A stretch of DNA of 64,000 bases from Bacteroidota bacterium. GTDB taxonomy: Bacteria > Bacteroidota > Bacteroidia > Bacteroidales > UBA10428. Below the pieces are notes generated by a model, which saw only the letters and a list, made by a program, of their open reading frames with translations, had not been told where the DNA came from and searched no databases. The translations under genes were made by a program, and so were the position numbers. This document shows, piece after piece, positions 52,165-60,397 of the stretch. Position 1 is the stretch's first letter. Every line of letters starts with the position of its first letter. The stretch spans positions 124,001-188,000 of the forward strand of contig JAEZZA010000017.1 in assembly GCA_023442525.1 (NCBI GenBank). Direction: 5' to 3'.

Positions 52165-53364
52165 TTACGACATTATAAATAACGGTTGAAATTCAAAGCT
52201 TTTATAATGGGGGCGGTATCGCTCGACATTATAATATCGCTTGATATCAATCACTTTATTTGTGCTGGTTACAACATCAATAGGCGCGTTGTCGTATCTC
52301 CCGTTCCTGAGGACTACCAACCTGCCGTGAATTCCTTTTAATATCAGATCAAGAGCCAGGTTACCATAAGCCATGGGCACTATTGAATCAATGGCATCGG
52401 GATCTCCGCCTCTAACAAGGTATCCAAGTTGCTGAAAGATTGTATTGACTTTTTTGCCTCCGCAATATTTTGGAGACAACTCCCTGATTTTGTCAGATAC
52501 AAGTTCGCCGATTCCTCCGCTTAAACTGTGGCCGTATACATCTTTGGAATCAGCACTGTTCAAAGGTTCGTTCATCCCTTTCATCATAGAGCCTTCCGAA
52601 ACCAGCACTACCGAATAACGGCTGGGGTTTTTCTCGCGATCTTCAATCAGCAGCCGGGTGAGCAAATCCGGATCGAAGCGGTGCTCGGGTATGATGCAAC
52701 GATTTGCAGCACCAGCCATAGTGGGAAGCATGGCGGTGAATCCGGCGTACCTTCCGAATACTTCAATTACAAGTATTCGCTCGTGCGAACCTGCTGAAGT
52801 GCGAAGCGTGTTGCACATTTGTATGGTACGTGTTACGCAGGTGCTGAATCCAATACAATAATCGGTACCGGGAACATCGTTATCCATGGTCTTTGGAATG
52901 GCAACTACCTTTACCCCTTCGGAATACAGTCGCACTCCATAGCTTAACGTATCATCTCCGCCAATTGGAACGAGGTATTCAACATTCAGAAATTCCAGAT
53001 TTTTAACCACCTCTTCGGTGAGATCATTTACCTCGTTTTTATATTTATTCCTGTACTGAACGGGAACATTGGCTTTGGATACATGACTTGGCCGGGTCCG
53101 GGAGGTATGAAGAAAGGTTCCGCCCGTTCGTCCTGCCTTGTTCACGATCTCCTCAGTCAGGATCATATATTTATCACTGTTATCCGCTTTTTTGTCTCTC
53201 ACCAATTCCATTATTCCCGCCCAGCCTCTTCTCAGACCAATTACCTGATAGCCTTCACGAAGAGCTCTGATGGTTATTGCCCTTATCGCAGGGTTAAGTC
53301 CCGGAACATCACCACCTCCGGTGAGTATGGCAATGGAACCTTTCTTTTTGTTTATTGGAGACAT
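52165..53364 (-). CDS. pfkA: 6-Phosphofructokinase, PPi-type signature
   Basis: A 399-residue group of the PFK family. Substrate loop GGGDVPGLN at about 16-24. The phosphoryl-donor site reads GGDD (135-138), where ATP enzymes have GGDG, and PKTMDND (157-163), where ATP enzymes have PGTIDND. D138 and K158 are the residues known to exclude ATP and favour pyrophosphate, so I infer PPi dependence. It also has the catalytic Asp in TMDNDV, RILVIEVFGRYAGF and a C-terminal RGGDPDAIDS. It lies 86 bases downstream of the second PFK gene on the same strand, with that gene's terminator between. Confidence 0.9.
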   Translation of the reverse strand: MSPINKKKGSIAILTGGGDVPGLNPAIRAITIRALREGYQVIGLRRGWAGIMELVRDKKADNSDKYMILTEEIVNKAGRTGGTFLHTSRTRPSHVSKANVPVQYRNKYKNEVNDLTEEVVKNLEFLNVEYLVPIGGDDTLSYGVRLYSEGVKVVAIPKTMDNDVPGTDYCIGFSTCVTRTIQMCNTLRTSAGSHERILVIEVFGRYAGFTAMLPTMAGAANRCIIPEHRFDPDLLTRLLIEDREKNPSRYSVVLVSEGSMMKGMNEPLNSADSKDVYGHSLSGGIGELVSDKIRELSPKYCGGKKVNTIFQQLGYLVRGGDPDAIDSIVPMAYGNLALDLILKGIHGRLVVLRNGRYDNAPIDVVTSTNKVIDIKRYYNVERYRPHYKSFEFQPLFIMS

Positions 53365-53413
53365 GAAGAATGGTTTACAGTTTTAAGATCAATAAAGATA
53401 TATATTTTTTACA

Positions 53414-53442
53414 ACAAAAAAGCAGGGTGTTTGCCCTGCTTT
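53414..53442 (-). terminator. Rho-independent terminator between the two pfk genes
   Basis: On the minus strand, AAGCAGGG and CCCTGCTT form an 8-base stem with a 6-base loop, followed by TTTTTT (53420-53415), directly behind the stop of the upstream pfk at 53451. The downstream pfk thus needs readthrough or its own promoter. Confidence 0.8.
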
Positions 53443-53450
53443 CCTGATTG

Positions 53451-54668
53451 TTACCAGTTTAAGATTTTCCGGAAATCGTATTCTTCCGGTTCTTTCACAA
53501 ACTTTTTGGCTGCTTTGTAATCATTGGGAGTTATGTAATGCAGGTTATTATCAAAAACCAGCTTAACACGCTCCGATTTCATATTTACAAGCCTGGGTTT
53601 TACTTTGCCGAATTCATCTTCAACATCCTTCATGTAAAGAGGCAAAATATCTCCACCGGGTGTTACCGTAACCATACAGCCAGAAGCACCTTCCTGGAAT
53701 AACTTCATAACTCCGGTTCCAAGAATGGTTGCATAACTGAGATCGTATGCAATAGGCCTTACGCACCTGAGTTCGTAACCAATCTCATTCGGACGGCTTT
53801 TAACACTGATATTGAGTTTTTTCAGCTTGCGTTGAACCAGCATATTGAATATATGGGCTTTGCTTACATTACCCAGTTCGGGATGACCATGCTCGTCGTA
53901 AGTGAAATTGATTCCGGTACCTTCAACTTCTTCATCGCTCATGAAATGAAATACACCTTCACTGACAATGGCCACACCATACTCAATTCCCAGAATTCTT
54001 CTCTTGATCATCGAAGAAATGATCATACGGGTAATGGCATCAAACGTGATCTTGTTCTTATCAAACATCTCGGGAATAATGATCATCGGAAAATGACAAG
54101 CTGTTCCGATTCCAAATGCAAGATGGCCTGCTTCACGTCCCATTGCCGAAACCACAAACCAGTTGCCACTGGTGCGTGCGTCTTCGTAAAGAGTAGTTCC
54201 AATCCTTACTCCTTCTTCTTTTGCAGTGTGATACCCGAAAGTAGGAGTTCCTTCGGGAAGAGGCAAGTCGTTATCAATGGTTTTGGGAACATGTATGTTC
54301 GACATGGTCACCTTATTCGACGAAAGAAATTTACTGATCCTGTTTGCTGTAGAAGCAGTATCATCACCGCCAATCGTCACCAGAAGCTTAATATTGTTTT
54401 TTGTAAAGAAATCTGTTTTGAACTCTTCATCCTTGGGTTTATAACGGCTCATTTTCAGAGCTGATCCGCCACGGCTGTAAATACTATCGGCATACGTGAA
54501 GTCGATATGTTCGATAGTGGGATTATCCGTGAAGATGGATTTATAACCCTCATGAATGCCAATTACGTCGTATCCGGCGTTGAGAAACACTTTTGCAACC
54601 GATCCGATAACGGTATTGATTCCGGGTGCAGGTCCACCTGCGCATAAAATAGCTACTGCTTCTTTCAT
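53451..54668 (-). CDS. pfkA: 6-Phosphofructokinase paralogue, PPi-type signature
   Basis: A 405-residue enzyme from a different branch of the PFK family, clearly divergent from its neighbour. It has GGPAPGIN (about 11-18), GGDD at 100-103 and PKTIDND at 128-134, so D103 and K129 again match the pyrophosphate-using type. SAMGREAGHLAFG (about 174-186) and RPNEIGYELRC close the active site. NDLPLPEGTPTFGY after the catalytic Asp is characteristic of the long PPi-PFK-like clade. A terminator separates it from the next pfk; an exact -7 box lies upstream. Confidence 0.9.
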   Translation of the reverse strand: MKEAVAILCAGGPAPGINTVIGSVAKVFLNAGYDVIGIHEGYKSIFTDNPTIEHIDFTYADSIYSRGGSALKMSRYKPKDEEFKTDFFTKNNIKLLVTIGGDDTASTANRISKFLSSNKVTMSNIHVPKTIDNDLPLPEGTPTFGYHTAKEEGVRIGTTLYEDARTSGNWFVVSAMGREAGHLAFGIGTACHFPMIIIPEMFDKNKITFDAITRMIISSMIKRRILGIEYGVAIVSEGVFHFMSDEEVEGTGINFTYDEHGHPELGNVSKAHIFNMLVQRKLKKLNISVKSRPNEIGYELRCVRPIAYDLSYATILGTGVMKLFQEGASGCMVTVTPGGDILPLYMKDVEDEFGKVKPRLVNMKSERVKLVFDNNLHYITPNDYKAAKKFVKEPEEYDFRKILNW

Positions 54669-54704
54669 TGATTTATTGACTTATTAATGTGTAATTAAAA
54701 ATCC

Positions 54705-54712
54705 CAAAATTA
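54705..54712 (-). promoter_or_regulatory. Candidate -7 promoter box for the upstream pfk
   Basis: On the minus strand TAATTTTG matches TAnnTTTG and ends 36 bases before the start at 54668. The -33 box is not clear. Confidence 0.35.
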
Positions 54713-54811
54713 AAAGTCTGCAAATTTGTAAATAATTTTTTAATCCAAAATAAATATGCAACGGAATTACATAAACCTGTTCATACCATCATCTGATTCA
54801 TAAAAGCGGTT

Positions 54812-54819
54812 ATATTTGA
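54812..54819 (+). promoter_or_regulatory. Candidate -7 promoter box for the MFS gene
   Basis: TATATTTG matches TAnnTTTG and ends 14 bases before the start at 54834, giving a very short leader. Confidence 0.3.
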
Positions 54820-54833
54820 TATTTTTTTAAGAC

Positions 54834-56177
54834 ATGAGCTATTTGAAGGATAAATTCTGGTTCCGCTGGAGCATGCTCCTCCTGGTTAGTCTGCTGATGG
54901 CAGCTAACTATTACTTTTATGACGCCTTGACTCCCATTAAATCATACCTTACTGAACACCTGGGATTCGACTCTACAGATTACGGATTGGTTCAGGGGTT
55001 TTACGCTTTCCCGAATACCTTCCTTCTGATGGCTATTTTTGGCGGAGTCATACTCGACCGTATAGGAATCAGGATCACAGGATTTGTATTTGCGATTTTT
55101 ATGCTCATTGGAGCATGGCTTACACTGTACGGTGCTTCGAATGTATTCAATAACGGCGGCCTGGGCTATGGATTCCTAAACTCATTCTGGACTGGTGTTT
55201 CCCCTTCGGTTAAGATGATGTCGCTTGGAATGCTCTTTTTTGGACTTGGCGCAGAAACCAGTATTGTTGTTTTTAATAAGATTATAGTTAAATGGTTTAA
55301 GGGCAAGGAAATGGCTCTTGCCTTTGCCATTAACCTGTCGATTGCCCGTTTTGGAACAGCCCTGGCTGTAAAACTCGGACCCAGGTTTGCCGAAATCGAT
55401 TTGCTTATGCCTATATGGTTTGGTGTGCTGCTCCTGTCCATAACCTTTCTTACCTTCCTGATTTATTTGTTCAACGATTACCGTCTCGACACCCAAATCA
55501 AAGAAACACAGCCGCTCCTTGATCCAACTGAAAAATTCAGGGTCACAGATGTGACAGGATTGCTTAAATTCCGGTCCTTTGTATTCATCATGCTTTTGTG
55601 TATTACATTTTACGCAGCCTTCTTTCCTTTCCTCAAATATGCACCCGACTTCTTTTACAATAAATACGGTGTTTCCACACAAACCAGCGGGGATATCACC
55701 TTCTGGCTTCCTATGGGTACTGTACTTTTCACTCCGATTTTTGGTTGGTTTGTCGACCGGAAGGGCAGGGCAGCCAGCCTGATGATACTGGGCTCGCTTA
55801 TCTTAATTGCGGTGCATCTCACTTTCGCATTTACTAAAACAAATGCCTATCTGCTTTGTGGTTTGCTGGGTATAGCCTTTTCACTGGTACCCGCAGCTAT
55901 GTGGCCCAGCGTTGCCCGAATTGTGGATGAGAAACGCCTGGGTACTGCTTATGGAATTATGTTCAGTTTTCAGAACCTGGGACTCTTTGCCATGCCCATC
56001 CTGGCAGGTTTTGTACTCGACAGTACCAATAAAGGAATTTCGGCGGGCGAACTCGATTATACCTATACCATGCTCCTTTTCGCGGCAATGGGATTCTTTG
56101 CACTGATATTTGCCTTTCTGCTCAGGAAAGATGATAAAACTTCAGGTTTCGGATTGGAACTGCCGGTAAAGAAGTGA
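54834..56177 (+). CDS. Major facilitator superfamily transporter
   Basis: A 447-residue protein with 12 membrane helices. It starts MSYLKDKFWFRWSMLLLVSLLMAANYYFYD and has the MFS A-like loop GGVILDRIGIRITGF between helices 2 and 3 and a second one, GWFVDRKGRAASL, between helices 8 and 9. The subfamily resembles MFSD1-like or sugar/anion transporters, but the substrate cannot be told. It is monocistronic, convergent with purA; a hairpin lies in the gap. Confidence 0.85.
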   Translation: MSYLKDKFWFRWSMLLLVSLLMAANYYFYDALTPIKSYLTEHLGFDSTDYGLVQGFYAFPNTFLLMAIFGGVILDRIGIRITGFVFAIFMLIGAWLTLYGASNVFNNGGLGYGFLNSFWTGVSPSVKMMSLGMLFFGLGAETSIVVFNKIIVKWFKGKEMALAFAINLSIARFGTALAVKLGPRFAEIDLLMPIWFGVLLLSITFLTFLIYLFNDYRLDTQIKETQPLLDPTEKFRVTDVTGLLKFRSFVFIMLLCITFYAAFFPFLKYAPDFFYNKYGVSTQTSGDITFWLPMGTVLFTPIFGWFVDRKGRAASLMILGSLILIAVHLTFAFTKTNAYLLCGLLGIAFSLVPAAMWPSVARIVDEKRLGTAYGIMFSFQNLGLFAMPILAGFVLDSTNKGISAGELDYTYTMLLFAAMGFFALIFAFLLRKDDKTSGFGLELPVKK

Positions 56178-56188
56178 GAAATAAGTGA

Positions 56189-56212
56189 GCCTCTCCGCCA
56201 AATCGGGGAGGC
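56189..56212. other. Hairpin between convergent genes
   Basis: GCCTCTCC and GGGGAGGC form an 8-base stem with one U-G pair and an 8-base loop. There is no T tract on either side, so it is at best a weak terminator for the MFS gene and purA. Confidence 0.5.
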
Positions 56213-56245
56213 CACTAAATGCAATTGTATTGTGTTGTTCCTGAA

Positions 56246-57505
56246 TTACCTGAAAATAATCTGTTTGCGGTTGGGACCCAGTGATACCACTGTAACAGGG
56301 ATTCCGGTTTCCTTTTCAATGAATTCAATATATTTACGGAGTTCAGACGGAATGTCGTTTTTGTGATCAATCATTGAAACATCTCCCCATCCTTTGAATT
56401 CCACGTATTCAGCTGAATCCACATCATACAGCTCGTAAGGCAGTTTCTCGGTTATACGGCCGCCTACTTTATAGCCTGTGCAGACTTTAATGATATCGAA
56501 ACCTGCCAGTACATCTGCCTTGGTCATGTACAATTGGGTGGCTCCGTTGATGAGAATGGAATATTTTAAGGCAACCAGATCGAGCCATCCGCATCTTCTC
56601 GGCCTTCCTGTAGTTGCGCCGTATTCATTGCCTTTGTCCCTGATCATTTTACCGGTTTCATCATTAAGCTCGGTAGGGAAGGGACCGCTTCCTACCCTCG
56701 TGCAATATGCTTTGAATACACCAAATACTTCACCAATACGCGATGGGGCTATGCCCAGGCCGGTACATGCTCCTGCACTGATAGTATTTGAAGAAGTCAC
56801 AAATGGATAAGATCCGAAATCGATATCGAGCATAGTACCCTGTGCTCCTTCGGCAAGTACCTTTTTACCCAGTAAAAGCTGATGATTTACCTCGTATTCG
56901 CTGTCGATGATCCGGTATTTACGTATCTCTTCAATGCCTTCGAACCAATCCTTTTCCTGTTCTTCAATATTGTAATTGTAATCATACAGCCTGAGCAGAT
57001 CGATATGTTTCTGCTTAAGCTGATTATATTTTTTCAGAAAGTCGGGATCCTCAATATCACCAACCCTCAGACCATTCCTGCCGGTTTTGTCCATATACGT
57101 TGGTCCGATTCCCTTAAGTGTGCTGCCGATTTTGGTTATCCCTTTGGCAGCTTCGGATGCAGCATCCAGAATTCGATGAGATGGAAGTATCAGATGAGCT
57201 TTTCGCGAGATCAACAGTTTAGATACCAGGTCAACACCCAGAGAATAAATCGAATTTGTTTCTTTTTTAAATATAACGGGGTCAATTACTACTCCGTTTC
57301 CAATAATGTTTATCTGGTTGTCATGGAATACCCCTGATGGTATAGTATGCAGTACATGTCGGATGGAATTGAATTCCAGCGAATGGCCGGCATTCGGCCC
57401 TCCCTGGAATCGGGCAATCACATTATAGCCCGGAGTCAATACGTCCACAATCTTACCTTTGCCTTCATCGCCCCACTGAAGGCCTAACAAAACATCTGCT
57501 TTCAT
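56246..57505 (-). CDS. purA: Adenylosuccinate synthase
   Basis: Joins IMP and aspartate with GTP in AMP synthesis. The 419 residues fit the family: LGLQWGDEGKGKIVD at 6-20 with the catalytic Asp13, the IMP loop NAGHSLEF, GPTYMDKTGRNGLRVGD (about 129-145), EGAQGTMLDIDFGSYPFVTSSNT (about 218-240) and TTGRPRRCGWLDL near 300. It is followed upstream by the Fur-like gene with a 45-base gap. Confidence 0.97.
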   Translation of the reverse strand: MKADVLLGLQWGDEGKGKIVDVLTPGYNVIARFQGGPNAGHSLEFNSIRHVLHTIPSGVFHDNQINIIGNGVVIDPVIFKKETNSIYSLGVDLVSKLLISRKAHLILPSHRILDAASEAAKGITKIGSTLKGIGPTYMDKTGRNGLRVGDIEDPDFLKKYNQLKQKHIDLLRLYDYNYNIEEQEKDWFEGIEEIRKYRIIDSEYEVNHQLLLGKKVLAEGAQGTMLDIDFGSYPFVTSSNTISAGACTGLGIAPSRIGEVFGVFKAYCTRVGSGPFPTELNDETGKMIRDKGNEYGATTGRPRRCGWLDLVALKYSILINGATQLYMTKADVLAGFDIIKVCTGYKVGGRITEKLPYELYDVDSAEYVEFKGWGDVSMIDHKNDIPSELRKYIEFIEKETGIPVTVVSLGPNRKQIIFR

Positions 57506-57550
57506 TTATTCAAGGGAATTAATTAACGCTTCCGAAGGTAGCAATTTTTT

Positions 57551-58018
57551 TCAATCGGAATTTTTTCCCTTCTTATCCTGATTCTCTTTTTTTCGACCGT
57601 AGATATATAACGAGTGATGTGAAGGCTCAAAACCATTTAGTTCACATGCTGTATTGATGATCTCAAGCATTCGGGGGTCGCAGAATTCAATAACCTTACC
57701 CGTATCAATATCAATCAGATGATCGTGCTGCATACACTGATATGCCTTTTCAAACTGGGCTATATTCTTCCCAAACTGATGCTTCACTACCAGGTTACAG
57801 TCGAGCAGTAACTCAATGGTATTGTAGAGTGTTGCCCGGCTAACCCTGTAATTTTTATTTTTCATGAAAAGAAAAAGCGTCTCAATGTCGAAATGCCCTT
57901 CCCTTGAATAAATCTCATCAAGGATGGCATAACGTTCAGGTGTTTTCCTGTGGCCTTTTTTTTCGAGATAATTTATGAAGATCCTTTTAACAGTCTCTTT
58001 TGTTTCGGCAGAAACCAT
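57551..58018 (-). CDS. fur: Fur-family transcription regulator lacking CxxC pairs
   Basis: A 155-residue protein with an N-terminal winged helix (about 10-85: GHRKTPERYAILDEIYSREGHFDIETLFLFM) and a C-terminal dimerisation domain with QHDHLIDIDTGKVIEFCDPRM. That His-rich stretch holds the regulatory metal ligands of Fur/PerR/Zur. At the usual place of the structural CxxC the sequence reads DIDTG, and no second CxxC is found near the end. It is likely a ferric or peroxide regulator, but the exact metal is open. A palindrome is seen upstream (58068-58086). It lies between purA and the RelA/SpoT gene. Confidence 0.88.
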   Translation of the reverse strand: MVSAETKETVKRIFINYLEKKGHRKTPERYAILDEIYSREGHFDIETLFLFMKNKNYRVSRATLYNTIELLLDCNLVVKHQFGKNIAQFEKAYQCMQHDHLIDIDTGKVIEFCDPRMLEIINTACELNGFEPSHHSLYIYGRKKENQDKKGKNSD

Positions 58019-58067
58019 AACCTGTAAAGTTTAATTTCGGCCGTAAATTTAATATAAAAAACTGATT

Positions 58068-58086
58068 ATTTAGATTAATTTTAAAT
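58068..58086. promoter_or_regulatory. Possible Fur-type operator upstream of the Fur-family gene
   Basis: A 19-base imperfect palindrome, ATTTAGATTAATTTTAAAT (7 of 9 positions paired), stands 50 bases before the start. The surrounding gap is AT-rich, so this could be chance; its size and place suit autoregulation. Confidence 0.35.
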
Positions 58087-58090
58087 TGCA

Positions 58091-60319
58091 TTATGAGATG
58101 GCCTCCACCCGTTTGACTGCATCCACGCCCTTAATTTTATTGAGGCTCATCAGAAGGTTATTTAAGTCCTTTGCGTCATGTACATACAGGTCGATGGTGC
58201 CGTCCCATACACCATCGTGACTGGTGAGGTTTATGGTTCGGATGTTAACATTCAATTCCTTACAAATAACAGTAGTTATATCATTATATATACCAAAACG
58301 GTCGATTCCATTCATTGCAATCTTTACCAGGAAAGAAAGCAATTTGTGGGTGGTCCATTTCACCGGAACCAGTAGTTCGCTCTGACTTGAAAGGAGGCGG
58401 ATAGCTACTGAGCATTTGGCCTGGTGGATGATGATATTCTCGTCGTCGGCTGAATTCTTAAAACCGATAACATTATCTCCCGGAATCGGATTGCAGCATT
58501 TGGCAACGGTGTAATCAGTGGTTGCACTGTAGATATTTTCTTTTAGAAGAATAGGAGTTTTCCGGCTATGCGAATTGACTCCGGACCGTTTTGTTCTTCC
58601 GGTAGCTTTTCCTAATTGAAGACTCCAGTAATTAACCCACTTGTTTTTTGTATTCTGTTTGAGCACCTGTTCGAGATCTTCGAGCTGAATAATCCCGGTG
58701 CCTATCTGACTGTAAAGTTCGTCTTTGTTAGTGATTTCGTATGCTGCCAGGAGTTTCTGAATAATGCGAGCATTGGGCCGCAATTTCACCTCCATCAATT
58801 TCTCTTCAAGTACCTTCTTTCCTTTTTCAATCCGGTTCTTGTTTTCAGCCTTTAAGGCATCCTTGATGGCCGATTTTGCTTTGAGGGTGACCACCAGGTC
58901 GAGCATTTCGCGCCGGGGCCTGTAACTGTCAGATGTAATTATTTCAACCTGGTCACCGCTTCTCAGGAGATGCGTGAGTGGAACAAGTCGGTGATTTACT
59001 TTTGCACCAATGGCTTTGTGACCAATTTCGCTGTGAATTTCATAGGCGAAATCGAGAACCGTACTGTTTACGGGAAGAGTCCTTGTATCTCCTTTCGGTG
59101 TGAAAATGAATATTTCTGATGCAAACAGGTTCAATTTAAAATCATCGAGGAATTCGAGAGCATCCGAATTGGGATTGGCCAGCATATCCCGGATTCTCTT
59201 AAGCCATTTGTCAAGTTCACTAATCTGCGAATTTTCGGTTTTGTATTTCCAGTGTGCTGCAAAACCGCGCTCTGCAATATCGTCCATTCTTCTCGAACGT
59301 ATCTGAACTTCCATCCAGTTACCTTTCGGCCCCATAACAGTGGCGTGAAGGGCCTCATAACCGTTGGCTTTTGGTGTGCTCACCCAGTCGCGTATCCTTT
59401 CCGGTTTTGGCATGTAGATATCCGTGATCATCGAATAGATGTTCCAGCACTGCGTCTTTTCCGGTATTGATGGCAACGGGTCAAACACAATCCGGATCGC
59501 CATAAGGTCATATACTTCTTCAAACGGAATGTTCTTACTCTGCATCTTGTGCCAGATGGAGTAAATAGATTTATACCTGCCGCTGATATCGTAGGTAATT
59601 CCGTTCTTTTCCAGTTGTTCTTTTATGGGTTTCGAAAATTCCTCAATAAACTCCCGGTGACTCTTTTCCTGGTGACGGATCTTATCCGACAATTCCTGGA
59701 ATATTTTAGGATAGCGGTATTTAAGGCTTAAATCTTCCAGTTCGTTTTTTATCGAATAAAATCCCATACGGTGGGCAAGGGGTGCGTACAGATAAAGTGT
59801 TTCTGCAGAGATCTTCATCTGCTTTGCCACCGGCAGGGCATCGAGTGTGCGCATATTATGCAACCGGTCGGCCAGCTTTATTAGTATAACTCGCACGTCT
59901 TCAGACAACGTCAGCAACATTTTTCTGAAGTTTTCGGCCTGTAGCGTGGAGTTTTTATCGAATACACCTGATATTTTGGTTAATCCGTCAACAATCGATG
60001 CAATCTTTGGCCCGAAATGATTTTCGATTTCTTCGAGTGAGAACTCGGTATCCTCCACAACATCATGCAATAGCGCGGCTACAATTGATTTGACGCCAAG
60101 TCCCATTTCGTGGGTTACAATTTTGGCTACTGCAATGGGATGTAGAATATATGGCTCACCAGATCGACGCAATGCGCCCTTATGGGCATTGTAGGCAATT
60201 TTAAAAGCCTTACGAATCAATGCCTTATCGCTGCGCTTATTACATCGCACGCAACTTTCAAGCAGATCATTGAATTCCCGCCTGATCCTGATTTCTTCAG
60301 ATGTAAGAGTTGAACTCAT
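58091..60319 (-). CDS. rsh: Bifunctional RelA/SpoT (p)ppGpp enzyme
   Basis: A 742-residue alarmone synthetase and hydrolase. HD hydrolase domain near residues 40-200 with LLHDVVEDTEF (H85, D86) intact, so degradation should work. Synthetase domain (about 230-360) with GRYKSIYSIWHKM and EALHATVMGPKGNWMEVQIRS, TGS domain from about 395 (FTPKGDTRTLPVNSTVLDF), a zinc-finger-like region (CCNPIPGDNVIGF near 630) and a C-terminal ACT domain. It sets growth rate in response to starvation. The gene stands alone behind the terminator of the gliding-domain gene; an exact -7 box is at 60351-60358. Confidence 0.95.
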   Translation of the reverse strand: MSSTLTSEEIRIRREFNDLLESCVRCNKRSDKALIRKAFKIAYNAHKGALRRSGEPYILHPIAVAKIVTHEMGLGVKSIVAALLHDVVEDTEFSLEEIENHFGPKIASIVDGLTKISGVFDKNSTLQAENFRKMLLTLSEDVRVILIKLADRLHNMRTLDALPVAKQMKISAETLYLYAPLAHRMGFYSIKNELEDLSLKYRYPKIFQELSDKIRHQEKSHREFIEEFSKPIKEQLEKNGITYDISGRYKSIYSIWHKMQSKNIPFEEVYDLMAIRIVFDPLPSIPEKTQCWNIYSMITDIYMPKPERIRDWVSTPKANGYEALHATVMGPKGNWMEVQIRSRRMDDIAERGFAAHWKYKTENSQISELDKWLKRIRDMLANPNSDALEFLDDFKLNLFASEIFIFTPKGDTRTLPVNSTVLDFAYEIHSEIGHKAIGAKVNHRLVPLTHLLRSGDQVEIITSDSYRPRREMLDLVVTLKAKSAIKDALKAENKNRIEKGKKVLEEKLMEVKLRPNARIIQKLLAAYEITNKDELYSQIGTGIIQLEDLEQVLKQNTKNKWVNYWSLQLGKATGRTKRSGVNSHSRKTPILLKENIYSATTDYTVAKCCNPIPGDNVIGFKNSADDENIIIHQAKCSVAIRLLSSQSELLVPVKWTTHKLLSFLVKIAMNGIDRFGIYNDITTVICKELNVNIRTINLTSHDGVWDGTIDLYVHDAKDLNNLLMSLNKIKGVDAVKRVEAIS

Positions 60320-60350
60320 TCGGATTCACCAAGGTGCTAACGTATACCTG

Positions 60351-60358
60351 CAAAATTA
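60351..60358 (-). promoter_or_regulatory. Candidate -7 promoter box for the RelA/SpoT gene
   Basis: On the minus strand TAATTTTG fits TAnnTTTG and ends 31 bases before the start codon at 60319. No good -33 box. Confidence 0.35.
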
Positions 60359-60360
60359 GC

Positions 60361-60384
60361 AAAAAAATGCCAAGGTTGTTGGCC
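60361..60384 (-). terminator. Possible terminator after the gliding-domain gene
   Basis: On the minus strand a short stem GCCAA/TTGGC with a 5-base loop is followed by ATTTTTTT. The stem is only 5 pairs, so this is weak. Confidence 0.45.
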
Positions 60385-60397
60385 TGCCCTTTTGCTC

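Noticed and set aside
53832..54464. A 210-codon open frame opposite the second phosphofructokinase
   Set aside because: No domain, wholly within a real gene, and no promoter-like site before it.
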